From an uncultured Clostridia bacterium (GTDB lineage Bacteria > Bacillota > Clostridia > Christensenellales > UBA3700): DNA of 64,000 bases. Positions 35,767 to 43,813 of this stretch are shown here, piece by piece. A program made the position numbers and the translations under genes. Location of the stretch: positions 67,945-131,944 of the forward strand of contig CANSGN010000001.1 in the NCBI GenBank assembly GCA_947646415.1, given 5' to 3'. A model generated the notes under the pieces. The model worked only from the letters and a program-made list of their open reading frames with translations, searched no databases and had not been told where the DNA came from. Positions within the stretch are counted from its first letter, which is position 1. Each line of letters begins with the position of its first letter.

Positions 35767-36006
35767 ATGAAAAAACTTACTTATACAATATTCATAGTGT
35801 TATTATTGATTTTGGCAAATGTTTGCACTGTTTTTGCAGATAGCGGAGTTTCCAATGTCAATATTACTTTTATTGTTTTGACATGTATTTTAGCACCCGC
35901 ATTGTTAGGTGTGATTGTATATTATGCGCTAAAAGCCAAAAAAGTAAAAAATAGCAAAGCAGAAGAAAAAGATATTAAGATAATAAGAGATTATGATAAT
36001 AAATAA
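35767..36006 (+). CDS. Small two-helix membrane protein
   Basis: A 79-residue protein with an N-terminal signal-like helix (residues 4-24, ending near VFADS), a second helix (about 33-55) and a short charged C-terminus. No motif is recognised. The ribosome binding site is weak (AAGCGGAGCG). Its end overlaps the start of maf by 14 bp, so it appears to be co-transcribed with the maf/mreB-like genes. The role is unknown. Confidence 0.65.
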   Translation: MKKLTYTIFIVLLLILANVCTVFADSGVSNVNITFIVLTCILAPALLGVIVYYALKAKKVKNSKAEEKDIKIIRDYDNK

Positions 36007-36556
36007 AAAATTGATATTGGCATCCAAATCGCCGCGAAGATATGACCTTTTAAGTCCGCATTTTTTGCAAACTCAAGTGGTTACGAAAAATGTTGAGGAG
36101 TGTTGTAGCGAAACTTCGCCCGATACAATCGTACAAGAGTTATCAAAACTGAAACTTTCGGATTTATACAAAGAATATCCTAATGATATAGTTGTTGCAG
36201 GGGATACGATAGTATGGTTTGACGGGAAAGTTTACGGCAAACCGAAAGATAAAAAAGATGCTTTTAAAATGCTTAAAGAATTATCCGGGAACTGCCATCA
36301 AGTTTATAGCGGGTTTGCAGTAAGCTATAAGGGTAAAGTAGTTGCAGGTTATGACAAAAGCGATATAATTTTTAAAAACTTGTCGGATAATGATATAAAC
36401 AGCTATATCCAAAATTACTGTCCGCTTGACAAGGCGGGTAGTTACGGGATACAGGATGGAGTTGTGGTGGAAAGCTTTAGCGGAGATATAAATACCGTTA
36501 TAGGGTTGCCTGTGGATAAAATATTGAAAGTATGTAAGGAGTTGATAAACTTATGA
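35993..36556 (+). CDS. maf: Maf-family nucleoside triphosphate pyrophosphatase
   Basis: A 187-residue house-cleaning pyrophosphatase of the Maf/YhdE type that hydrolyses dTTP, UTP or modified nucleotides to monophosphates. The hallmark motifs are ASKSPRRYDLL (residues 8-18), VVAGDTIVWFDG with the catalytic Asp, and GKP...YSGFAV. It starts inside the preceding small gene and its last codons overlap the mreB-like start (ATGA), typical of the conserved maf-mreB locus of Firmicutes. radC, which is often between them, is missing. Confidence 0.93.
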   Translation: MIINKKLILASKSPRRYDLLSPHFLQTQVVTKNVEECCSETSPDTIVQELSKLKLSDLYKEYPNDIVVAGDTIVWFDGKVYGKPKDKKDAFKMLKELSGNCHQVYSGFAVSYKGKVVAGYDKSDIIFKNLSDNDINSYIQNYCPLDKAGSYGIQDGVVVESFSGDINTVIGLPVDKILKVCKELINL

Positions 36557-37557
36557 ATAAGATTTGTTTAAGTGTGGATATTGGTAGTAAAAATATTGTG
36601 ATTGCAGGTATGGAGTCGCAAATTTTACTCAATGAGCCTTGTGTGGTTGCAACTGCCAATTTAAACAGCAAATTTGAAAATGTAGCCTGCGGAGTGGAAG
36701 CGCTTACATATTACAGGAATGCAAGCAATAACGCACAATTAATCTATCCTATCAAAAACGGCGTGGTGGATAACGAGGTTGCATTTGTATATTTGCTAAA
36801 AACTTTTATAAACAGATTAGCTCCAAAGAAATTTTTAAAAAACTATGTGAGCGTAATTGCAAACGTTTCTTGTGGACTTACCAATATCGAAAAACGCATG
36901 ATAGAGGAATCTTTTTACAAAGCAGGAGTAAAAGAGGTTGTTATAGTGGAATCCCCACTTTCCATAAAAGCTATCAATAACGATAAAGTTATGTTGTTGG
37001 TAAATATCGGCAGTAGCAATACCGAGATAGCAGTTGTTACCGACGATGGTATTGTAAACGGCTGTTCGATAAACGTTGGCGGAGACGATATTGATTACGC
37101 AATAGTGGATTATATCAGTGATAAATACAAATTAATAATCAGCAAAGGCAGCAGCGAAGATATCAAATTAGGGCTTGCTACGTTGGAAGAAAATGACCTT
37201 TCTACAATTACAATCAAAGGTAAAACAGTGCTACAAAACACTAAAAACGAGGTAAAAATAACCGCAACTGAATTAAGACCGCTTGTGCAAAGCGCAATAG
37301 ATAAAATTGTAGAAGTAGTTGCATCCGTTTGTATGATGATTCCTAAAACCTATCTTTACATTATCGAACAAAACGGTTTGTATTTGGCAGGTGGCACAAG
37401 CAAGTTGTCAGGGCTTGCAAATTATTTAAAAGATAGGTTGTTTTTGGATATAAAAATTTTGGACGAGCCTGAGTTTGCGGTTGCAGAGGGCGGAAGCAAG
37501 TTCTTTTATGACAAAGGTAAACTTGCAAGAATGTTGAGCATAGATAATTTGAATTAA
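36553..37557 (+). CDS. Divergent MreB-like actin-family protein
   Basis: A 334-residue actin-fold protein at the chromosomal position of mreB. MreB-like landmarks are YPIKNGVVDN, NIEKRMIEESFYKAGVKEVVIVESPLS, the IGSSNTEIAVV phosphate-2 loop, NVGGDDIDYAI and AGGTSKLSGLANYL. Canonical catalytic positions are altered: the VDIGGGT aspartate is Asn (LVNIGSSNT), IEEP reads VESP and the first phosphate loop is SVDIGSKNIV. It may bind nucleotide without normal hydrolysis. mreC and mreD, which normally follow mreB, are absent; a terminator comes next. It could be a cell-shape or division scaffold, or a diverged paralogue with the canonical MreB elsewhere. Confidence 0.78.
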   Translation: MNKICLSVDIGSKNIVIAGMESQILLNEPCVVATANLNSKFENVACGVEALTYYRNASNNAQLIYPIKNGVVDNEVAFVYLLKTFINRLAPKKFLKNYVSVIANVSCGLTNIEKRMIEESFYKAGVKEVVIVESPLSIKAINNDKVMLLVNIGSSNTEIAVVTDDGIVNGCSINVGGDDIDYAIVDYISDKYKLIISKGSSEDIKLGLATLEENDLSTITIKGKTVLQNTKNEVKITATELRPLVQSAIDKIVEVVASVCMMIPKTYLYIIEQNGLYLAGGTSKLSGLANYLKDRLFLDIKILDEPEFAVAEGGSKFFYDKGKLARMLSIDNLN

Positions 37558-37867
37558 TTTATAAATATAACAACAAAACACTCCGAAAATCGGGGTGTTT
37601 TTTGATTTTACTGTATGTATAATTGTGCAATTATTAGTTTTTAAGTATAATAATTTTTCATATTGAAAATCAAAAATTTAAAAACATTAAATGATTAAAT
37701 AAAAAGTAAAATTTTACGGCTATTATTAATAGGTGGATTTGTGTAGACTATTAAAAAATTTTTGACAATAGATAACAAAAACGGAAAATAAACTGCAAAA
37801 AGTATTAAAACAAGAAGTTATATTTATTGTATAATGACAAAGTAGTATTTATAAAATAGAGGTGCTT
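37558..37867 (+). other. Intergenic region between the mreB-like gene and minD
   Basis: 310 bp with one strong terminator (37575-37603). The rest is AT-rich with no credible gene. A TATAAT at 37830-37835 is the best candidate -10 for minD, but no good -35 is spaced correctly. Confidence 0.6.
37575..37603 (+). terminator. Terminator of the maf/mreB-like operon
   Basis: Stem AAAACACTCCGA / TCGGGGTGTTTT (one G-U pair), 3-nt loop and a T tract, 17 bp after the stop codon. Confidence 0.9.
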
Positions 37868-38659
37868 ATGGCAAGGGTAATTGTAGTAACCTCCGGCAAA
37901 GGCGGGGTAGGCAAAACGACGTGTACGGCAAGTATAGGAGCTATGCTTGCTTTTCGCGGTAAAAGGGTACTTTTAATAGACGGAGACATAGGACTTAACA
38001 ACTTGGATGTGCTTGTGGGGATAGATGACAAAGTTGTTTACGATATGGCAGATGTAATAAGTGGGCGTTGTAGGATAAAACAAGCATTGGTGTCAAGCCC
38101 GGATATACCGAATATGTATGTCTTGCCGTCGCAAAATGCTTATAACAGCGATAGCATAAGTATGAAAGATTTTAGAGGGCTTATTACAAAATTGAGTGAC
38201 GGTTTTGATTTTATCTTTATTGACAGCCCTGCGGGTATTGACAAAGGCTTTCATAGAGCGGTAAGTCCAAGTACCGAAGCATTGGTAGTTGCAACCCCCA
38301 ATGTTTCCTCACTTCGAGATGCGGATAAAGTAATAAGTATTTTGCATAATTATAAGTTGAACGGAATCAATTTGATTGTAAATAGGATTCGCGGAGATAT
38401 GATTATAAATGGCGAAATGATGTCTGTTTTGGAAATATCCAAACTTTTGGGTGTTTCGCCTATCGGTGTTATACCCGAAGATGACAAAATTCATATATTT
38501 TCGGAGCTTGGAAAGATAGGTCGAGGAGAATGTCTTGCCATGCGTTCTTTTGAGTGTGTAGCGGATAACTTTATCACAGGCAGACGCAGACTTTATGACC
38601 CTACCGCACAGTATCGCGGAATGGTGGGAAAATTAAAAATGATGCTAAAAAGGGCATAA
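37868..38659 (+). CDS. minD: Septum-site determining ATPase MinD
   Basis: A 263-residue ParA/MinD-family ATPase. The deviant Walker A is SGKGGVGKTT (residues about 9-18), followed by LLIDGDIGLNNLDVL and the Walker B segment FIFIDSPAGID. The C-terminal amphipathic helix (YRGMVGKLKMMLKRA) is the membrane-targeting sequence. It would recruit and be recycled by MinE, whose gene starts 11 bp downstream. The start is taken at ATG 37868 with AGAGG at 37858-37862; a GTG 6 bp upstream would overlap that site. No minC is present here. Confidence 0.95.
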   Translation: MARVIVVTSGKGGVGKTTCTASIGAMLAFRGKRVLLIDGDIGLNNLDVLVGIDDKVVYDMADVISGRCRIKQALVSSPDIPNMYVLPSQNAYNSDSISMKDFRGLITKLSDGFDFIFIDSPAGIDKGFHRAVSPSTEALVVATPNVSSLRDADKVISILHNYKLNGINLIVNRIRGDMIINGEMMSVLEISKLLGVSPIGVIPEDDKIHIFSELGKIGRGECLAMRSFECVADNFITGRRRLYDPTAQYRGMVGKLKMMLKRA

Positions 38660-38670
38660 GCGGAGTAAGT

Positions 38671-38922
38671 ATGTTTAATCAAAATTACAAAACGGGATAT
38701 TCGATTAGTTCGGAAAGATTATCTCAAATTTTAAAAAAAGATAAATTACAAATGCCTATTATGATTGAGGATTCTTTAAAAAAAGAAATACTAAAAGTAA
38801 TTTCGGGCTATATGAATATAAAAGCTGTTAATAGCGATTTGCGGATAGAAGTGCAAAACGACGGAAAAATTTTGATAAGTTTCGACGCCTTGGCGGACGG
38901 CATAAAGGCCAATGTCCAATAA
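38671..38922 (+). CDS. minE: Cell-division topological specificity factor MinE
   Basis: An 83-residue MinE. Residues about 14-27 (SSERLSQILKKDKL) match the MinD-contacting helix, and LKKEILKVISGYMNIKAVNSDLRIEVQ matches the dimeric topological-specificity domain. It is coupled to minD, so the organism probably uses an oscillating MinDE system, as in Clostridia, rather than the DivIVA-tethered system of Bacillus. The ribosome binding site (AGCGGAG) is moderate. Confidence 0.88.
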   Translation: MFNQNYKTGYSISSERLSQILKKDKLQMPIMIEDSLKKEILKVISGYMNIKAVNSDLRIEVQNDGKILISFDALADGIKANVQ

Positions 38923-39050
38923 ATAAGTAAGTAATATAACTATATAAATAAATTGAATAAAATTTTATCAACAAAAAATTTCGTATGGTGGAATAAAACA
39001 AAAAATACTCGCATAAGTTATCTTAGTAAACTAATTGGAGAGTGTGTTTT

Positions 39051-39302
39051 ATGAAATATGACGATTACGAAAAAGTTGAGTGCAATAACTATCCAAACGA
39101 AAATATTACAGTCGAACTTGGCAAAAGACCTAAAAAGTTAAAAGGTTTGAAAGGTTTTGACGGCAAAAAAGCCTTTGATGTGGCTTATACTGCTGCTATT
39201 TTCGGTGCTGCATTTGCAGTGATTATGCTTATCTCAAGTGTTATTACCCTTGCTAGCAGCGGCAATTTGGCGCAAACTTTTTTGAATATATTCGGTAGAT
39301 AA
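39051..39302 (+). CDS. Small single-helix membrane protein at the spoIVFA position
   Basis: An 83-residue protein with a charged N-terminal half (about residues 1-45, with a KRPKKLKGLKGFDGKKAF basic stretch) and one membrane helix (about 47-69). It ends 3 bp before the SpoIVFB-like protease gene, the place SpoIVFA occupies in Bacillus. SpoIVFA also has one membrane helix but carries a large extracellular LytM domain that is missing here. I therefore do not call it SpoIVFA; a shortened partner of the protease is a plausible inference. The ATG at 39051 has GGAGAG about 8 bp upstream; a GTG 9 bp earlier is an alternative. Confidence 0.7.
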   Translation: MKYDDYEKVECNNYPNENITVELGKRPKKLKGLKGFDGKKAFDVAYTAAIFGAAFAVIMLISSVITLASSGNLAQTFLNIFGR

Positions 39303-39305
39303 AAT

Positions 39306-40139
39306 TTGTTTGGTTACAAATTAACAATACACCCATTGTATTTTTGTCTTTGCCTATACTATATCGTAATAGGCAAAGCTTGGATGTTTTTTAGCTGTTT
39401 TGTGACCGTGTTGCTACACGAGATAGCACACAGCATAGCAGGCAAAAAATATGGGTACCAAATGGCTAAAATAGTTTTAATGCCTTACGGGGCAATGATT
39501 TACGGCGGTGAAAAATTTAATCGCAAGGAAGGCATAGCAATAGCACTTGCAGGACCTCTTTGCAATGGAATTTTAGCGCTGATAACTGTTGCCGTATGGT
39601 GGTTGTTGCCTGTATCCTATGCCTATACTCAAGATTTTTTAAACAGCAATCTTACACTGATGTGTTTCAATTTGCTCCCTTGTTTCCCATTGGATGGTTC
39701 AAGGGTGGTATTGAGCTTGTGTAAAGATAAAATAAAAGCACTTAAAATTCTTAAAATTATAGGGATAGTTTTAAGCGGACTTATTATTGCTGCGGGTATA
39801 GGAACGCTATTTGTAACTATGAATATTTCTATTATAAATATTGGGGTATTTTTGTTAATAGGGGCGATTTTCGGCGGGCAAAAGGAAGAATATAGTTGTA
39901 TTGCAGGTAGGTTGTCATTTGTGAAAAATTATAAAAAAGGTGTTTTGGCAAGAGATGTTTATATAAGTTGCGAAACCAAAGTTTTTGAGCTGTTCAGGTA
40001 CCTCAACAGAGATTATCTTACGACATTTATCGTTGTGGACGAAAAAGGGCAAGACTTATCTGTAATTGACGAGGATAGATTGCATGGCATTATGGAAAAA
40101 TTTGACCATAAATTGACTTTGCGAGAAGTGTTGATTTAG
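39306..40139 (+). CDS. spoIVFB: SpoIVFB-like M50 intramembrane metalloprotease
   Basis: A 277-residue site-2-type protease. The zinc motif HExxH is HEIAH (about residues 38-42), and the third ligand is in LLPCFPLDGSR. Membrane helices fill about residues 10-190, and a short CBS-like regulatory domain forms the C-terminus (residues about 215-275), as in SpoIVFB. SpoIVFB cleaves pro-sigma-K in the mother cell and is controlled by SpoIVFA and BofA. The position between min genes and rng/rplU agrees with the Bacillus and Clostridium neighbourhood. The start is TTG, 3 bp after the preceding stop, with a poor ribosome binding site, suggesting translational coupling. Confidence 0.88.
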   Translation: MFGYKLTIHPLYFCLCLYYIVIGKAWMFFSCFVTVLLHEIAHSIAGKKYGYQMAKIVLMPYGAMIYGGEKFNRKEGIAIALAGPLCNGILALITVAVWWLLPVSYAYTQDFLNSNLTLMCFNLLPCFPLDGSRVVLSLCKDKIKALKILKIIGIVLSGLIIAAGIGTLFVTMNISIINIGVFLLIGAIFGGQKEEYSCIAGRLSFVKNYKKGVLARDVYISCETKVFELFRYLNRDYLTTFIVVDEKGQDLSVIDEDRLHGIMEKFDHKLTLREVLI

Positions 40140-40172
40140 CATTACAAAATATAAAAATCTAATTAATTTTTA

Positions 40173-40205
40173 GGCTATGAGCGGTTTGCTTTTTAGCCGT
40201 TTTTT
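40173..40205 (+). terminator. Probable terminator of the min/spoIVFB operon
   Basis: Outer stem GGCTA / TAGCC encloses a small inner hairpin (AGC / GCT) and is followed by GTTTTTT. Confidence 0.55.
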
Positions 40206-40293
40206 ATTGTATTCAAATATAATTATGTGGTTTTGCTTAAAATAACTCAAAATCAAAACATTGCCGTTAGTTTTAATATTTTATTAATAATAC

Positions 40294-40322
40294 TTGAAAA
40301 TTAAATTTATATATGATATACT
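40294..40322 (+). promoter_or_regulatory. Promoter of the ROK kinase gene
   Basis: TTGAAA, a 17-bp spacer and TATACT, 45 bp before the ATG. Confidence 0.7.
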
Positions 40323-40367
40323 ATCTTTGTAAAAAATTATCTATTGATTAAATTTTTGAGGTGTCTT

Positions 40368-41312
40368 ATGATTTATGTAGGTGTAGATGTCGGCGGAATG
40401 AGCATTAAAATAGGGCTTGTCAGCAGTGATGGTAAAATTTTGCTTTCCAAAGCATTTGCTACAGAGCAAGAAAAAGGTTTTAAAAGTATGTTCGCAAGAA
40501 CGGCTGATATGATAAACGAGTTGATTGCTGAGGGTGGTTATTCTCTTATTGATTTGGGCGGTATTGGTATTGGTATTCCCGGTACTGTTGACAGCAAAAA
40601 GGGTATGATTGTTTCCGCTGTAAATATCGGTTGCAAAAATGAGAATTTGGTGGCAGAAATGTCACAATATTTCAATGTTCCTATTGCTGTTGGTAACGAT
40701 GCAAATATGGCAGCACTTGGCGAACAAAGATTCGGTGCGGGTAAAGGTCACGAAAATGTTGTAATGGTAACATTGGGTACAGGTATCGGCGGCGGCATTA
40801 TCATTGACGGTAAACTTTATGAGGGTAACGGCGGTGCAGGTGGCGAAGTAGGACATCAAATTATCCGTATAGACGGCGAAAAATGTAATTGCGGTAGGCT
40901 TGGATGTTGGGAAAGATATGCATCTGCAACAGGACTTATCAATCAAACTAAGCACGCTATGGCGGAAAATGCAAACAGTCTTATGCATAAAATTGCAAAT
41001 GAAAACGGCGGAGTTGACGGCAGAACTGCATTTTTGGCAATGGATGCGGGCGACCAAGCTGGTAAAGAAGTTTGCGAACAATACATACATTATTTGACCG
41101 AGGGACTTTTGAATTTGGGATACATTTTGCATCCTGAAGTGTTTATAATAGGCGGAGGCATTTCTCACGAGGGTAAAAATGTAATGGAACCGTTAAGACA
41201 AAAGCTTAATGAAAGTTTGGAACTAAGCGGTATGCTGCCTTATATCGAGGTTGTTCAAGCAAGCCTTGGCAATAGCGCAGGTATAATCGGTGCGGCTGCT
41301 TTGGTAATGTAA
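40368..41312 (+). CDS. ROK-family sugar kinase (glucokinase-like)
   Basis: A 314-residue kinase with the ROK layout. The ATP loop is VDVGGMSIKIGLV, followed by GIGIPGTVD, the catalytic Asp in NDANMAALGE, GTGIGGGIII and the zinc-binding CNCGRLGCWE motif with the preceding GEVGH histidine. These features fit bacterial ROK glucokinases; N-acetylglucosamine or allose kinases cannot be excluded. There is no helix-turn-helix, so it is an enzyme rather than a ROK repressor. The start is ATG 40368 with GAGGTG upstream. It has its own promoter, separate from the flanking conserved operons. Confidence 0.92.
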   Translation: MIYVGVDVGGMSIKIGLVSSDGKILLSKAFATEQEKGFKSMFARTADMINELIAEGGYSLIDLGGIGIGIPGTVDSKKGMIVSAVNIGCKNENLVAEMSQYFNVPIAVGNDANMAALGEQRFGAGKGHENVVMVTLGTGIGGGIIIDGKLYEGNGGAGGEVGHQIIRIDGEKCNCGRLGCWERYASATGLINQTKHAMAENANSLMHKIANENGGVDGRTAFLAMDAGDQAGKEVCEQYIHYLTEGLLNLGYILHPEVFIIGGGISHEGKNVMEPLRQKLNESLELSGMLPYIEVVQASLGNSAGIIGAAALVM

Positions 41313-41322
41313 TTTTAACGTT

Positions 41323-41345
41323 AATACCGATTTTTAATCGGTATT
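41323..41345 (+). terminator. Hairpin after the ROK kinase gene
   Basis: A perfect 10-bp stem (AATACCGATT / AATCGGTATT) with a 3-nt loop; the downstream T tract is broken (TAATCATTTT), so termination may be partial. It lies 15 bp before the next start codon. Confidence 0.6.
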
Positions 41346-41360
41346 TAATCATTTTGTAGT

Positions 41361-43154
41361 ATGGATAATAAACTTAAAGAGATACTTTTAAAGGTGGAAA
41401 AACCCGCACGTTATGTCGGTGGGGAATTTAATATGCCGGATATGAACAAACCTTGCTCAACAAGGTTGTGTTTATGTTTTCCGGAAATTTACGAAATAGG
41501 TATGAGTAATATCGGAGTAAGGATATTGTACCATTTATTAAATGATATGCAGGGTATAGTTTGTGAGCGTTGTTTTGCACCTTTTGTGGATATGGGGGAA
41601 CAATTAAAAACGAACGATATCCCGCTTTTTTCTGTTGATAGCGGCAAACCATTATCGGGATTTGATATTGTAGGAATGTCAATCGGTTACGAACTTTTAT
41701 ATACAAATGTTTTGTATATGTTGGATTTGGCGGGCATACCTTTTAGGGCAAAGGATAGACAAAATGGCAATTATCCAATTTTGATTGCAGGCGGACCTTG
41801 TGTGGTAAACCCCGAGCCTTTTGCGGAGATATTCGATGCGATAATGATTGGGGAAGGGGAAAAGAATTTAAAGGAATTTACTCTTTTATATGACGAGTGT
41901 AAAAAACAGGGAATTTCAAAAAGTGAGTTTTTGGAAAAAGCCGCTTGTTTAGACGGGGTGTACATTCCGTCCAAAACATATCCTGTGGTAAAAAATGGTA
42001 AAATAACAGGATTTACGTGCAGTGTAAAAAAGGCAGTAGTGCAAGATTTGGATAAGGAATATTTCCCTACAAAAATACTTGTGCCTAATATTGAGATTAC
42101 ACACGACAGAGCGGTGTTGGAACTTTATAGAGGTTGCAATAACGGTTGTAGATTTTGTCAAGCGTGTTTTTATTATCGCCCAATTAGAAGCAGAAGATTG
42201 CAAACTTTGTTGGAGCAAGGTAAGCAACTTGTGGATAGTACGGGTTATAGTGAACTTTCCTTATCAAGTTTGTCAACAAGTGATTATGAATCGTTGCACG
42301 AGTTGATTTGCGGACTGAAAGCGGATGTTTGTAATGGTAATGTTCGACTTGCTATGCCATCATTAAGGCTTGATAGTTATAAGTCGGAATATATGGGCAG
42401 TGGCAGACTTGGCTCGCTTACTTTTGCACCTGAAGCGGGAAGTCAAAGGTTGCGTAATGTAATAAATAAAAACATTACGGATGAAAATATAAAAAATACA
42501 ATAAAAAGTGCGTTGGAGTACGGCTATACAGGTTTTAAATTGTACTTTATGATTGGCTTGCCAACGGAAACTATTGAAGATTTGCAAGGTATTGTCGATA
42601 TTGTTTTGCTTATTAAAGATATGGCAAAAGTTTACGGCAAAAGCAAACGCCCTGTTCAAATTACTGTTTCGACAAGCGTTTTTATACCAAAACCGCTTAC
42701 ACCTTTTCAATGGGAAAGGCAAATTGATGAACAAGAAATGCTTGCAAAACAAAGGTTTTTGATTGATAATCTTCATATTAAAAATGTGCGGTATAATTGG
42801 CACAGTGCGGATAGCAGTATAATCGAAGCGGTTTTTTCACGCGGGGATAGGCGATTGCTTGATGTCATTGAGCAAGCGTATGCTTTGGGTTGTAAGTTTG
42901 ACGGTTGGAGCGAAAGGTTTGATTTTGATAAATGGAAACAAGCTTTTGATAATGCGGGAATAAATATGAGTGATTACACTCGTGAATGGGAAGAGGACGA
43001 AATACTTCCTTGGGATTTTGTCGAACACGGGGTAACAAAAAAATATTTGCTTAGCGAAAAGCATAAGGCATACGACGGAGTTGTGACAAAGGCTTGCGGT
43101 AAAAACTCGTGTACCGGTTGCGGGGCAAACAAATTGGGACGGTGCTATTCATGA
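41361..43154 (+). CDS. Radical SAM protein of the TIGR03960 family
   Basis: A 597-residue protein with an N-terminal B12-binding-like domain (about 1-190) and a radical SAM core. The [4Fe-4S] cluster motif CNNGCRFC (CxxxCxxC, residues about 259-266) is intact and is followed by QACFYYRPIRSR. The family is encoded with its TIGR03936 partner near rng and rplU in many Firmicutes and is presumed to modify RNA or a ribosomal component, but its reaction is not established. A C-terminal cysteine cluster (CGKNSCTGCGANKLGRC) resembles a further metal site. There is no clear ribosome binding site before the ATG. Its stop overlaps the next start (ATGA). Confidence 0.9.
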   Translation: MDNKLKEILLKVEKPARYVGGEFNMPDMNKPCSTRLCLCFPEIYEIGMSNIGVRILYHLLNDMQGIVCERCFAPFVDMGEQLKTNDIPLFSVDSGKPLSGFDIVGMSIGYELLYTNVLYMLDLAGIPFRAKDRQNGNYPILIAGGPCVVNPEPFAEIFDAIMIGEGEKNLKEFTLLYDECKKQGISKSEFLEKAACLDGVYIPSKTYPVVKNGKITGFTCSVKKAVVQDLDKEYFPTKILVPNIEITHDRAVLELYRGCNNGCRFCQACFYYRPIRSRRLQTLLEQGKQLVDSTGYSELSLSSLSTSDYESLHELICGLKADVCNGNVRLAMPSLRLDSYKSEYMGSGRLGSLTFAPEAGSQRLRNVINKNITDENIKNTIKSALEYGYTGFKLYFMIGLPTETIEDLQGIVDIVLLIKDMAKVYGKSKRPVQITVSTSVFIPKPLTPFQWERQIDEQEMLAKQRFLIDNLHIKNVRYNWHSADSSIIEAVFSRGDRRLLDVIEQAYALGCKFDGWSERFDFDKWKQAFDNAGINMSDYTREWEEDEILPWDFVEHGVTKKYLLSEKHKAYDGVVTKACGKNSCTGCGANKLGRCYS

Positions 43155-43813
43155 AAGTAATCGAGCACATTAAAAAAGGAAATATTAGCTATGTTTCCCA
43201 CATAGATAGTATGCGTGTTTTGCAACGTACATTGATTAGGGCAAATATAAATGTCAAGTTGTCCGAAGGGTTTAATCCTCATCCCGTTACATATACTTCC
43301 CATCCGTTACCTTTAGGGGTGGAAAGCGAGCAGGAATTTTTTGTGATTGCAAATGACGATATGTCGGCAGAGCAAGTTTTAAATGCTTTTAACAACAATA
43401 TACCTAGCGGAATGCTTGCAGTAAAATGTTATGACTGTATAAAAAATCCTAACTTTGCCAAAAATGTAAATTATTGCGAATATCTGGTCAAAGGTAATTT
43501 TTTGCAGTATAAAAAAGAAATCGAAATTTTGCAAAACGAAAAAAGTTGGGTAATCAAATTCGATTTTAAGGGTACGGAAAAAGAACAGGATATTGCTCCT
43601 CTTATTCACAGCTTAAAAGTGGTTAATAAAGGGTTAGTTATGATTATTGCTACAGGTAACCCTAATTTAAGACCGGATAGAGTTGTTTCAGCTATATGTG
43701 ATAAATTGGTTTTACCACAAAAGGCGTTTAATATAGTACGTACCAAACAATTAGTAATAAATAATGATAAAATTTTGACAGCGGAAGAGTTTTTGCAGGA
43801 GTATATCAAATGA
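43151..43813 (+). CDS. Radical-SAM-linked protein, TIGR03936/DUF2344
   Basis: A 220-residue protein of the DUF2344 (TIGR03936) family. The family core YVSHIDSMRVLQRTLIRA, GFNPHP and SHPLPLGVESEQEF lies in the first 80 residues. In some bacteria this domain is fused to the C-terminus of the TIGR03960 radical SAM protein; here the two are separate but translationally coupled (ATGA overlap), so they very likely form one complex. The start codon overlaps rng's upstream partner in the same way at the other end (ATGA at 43810). Confidence 0.88.
   Translation: MKVIEHIKKGNISYVSHIDSMRVLQRTLIRANINVKLSEGFNPHPVTYTSHPLPLGVESEQEFFVIANDDMSAEQVLNAFNNNIPSGMLAVKCYDCIKNPNFAKNVNYCEYLVKGNFLQYKKEIEILQNEKSWVIKFDFKGTEKEQDIAPLIHSLKVVNKGLVMIIATGNPNLRPDRVVSAICDKLVLPQKAFNIVRTKQLVINNDKILTAEEFLQEYIK

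Noticed and set aside
38989-39018. Sporulation sigma (F/G) promoter before the small membrane protein
   Set aside because: GGAATA and CATAAGT resemble the consensus loosely, but the spacing (16 bp) and -10 are poor, and the expected control for this locus would be sigma-E.
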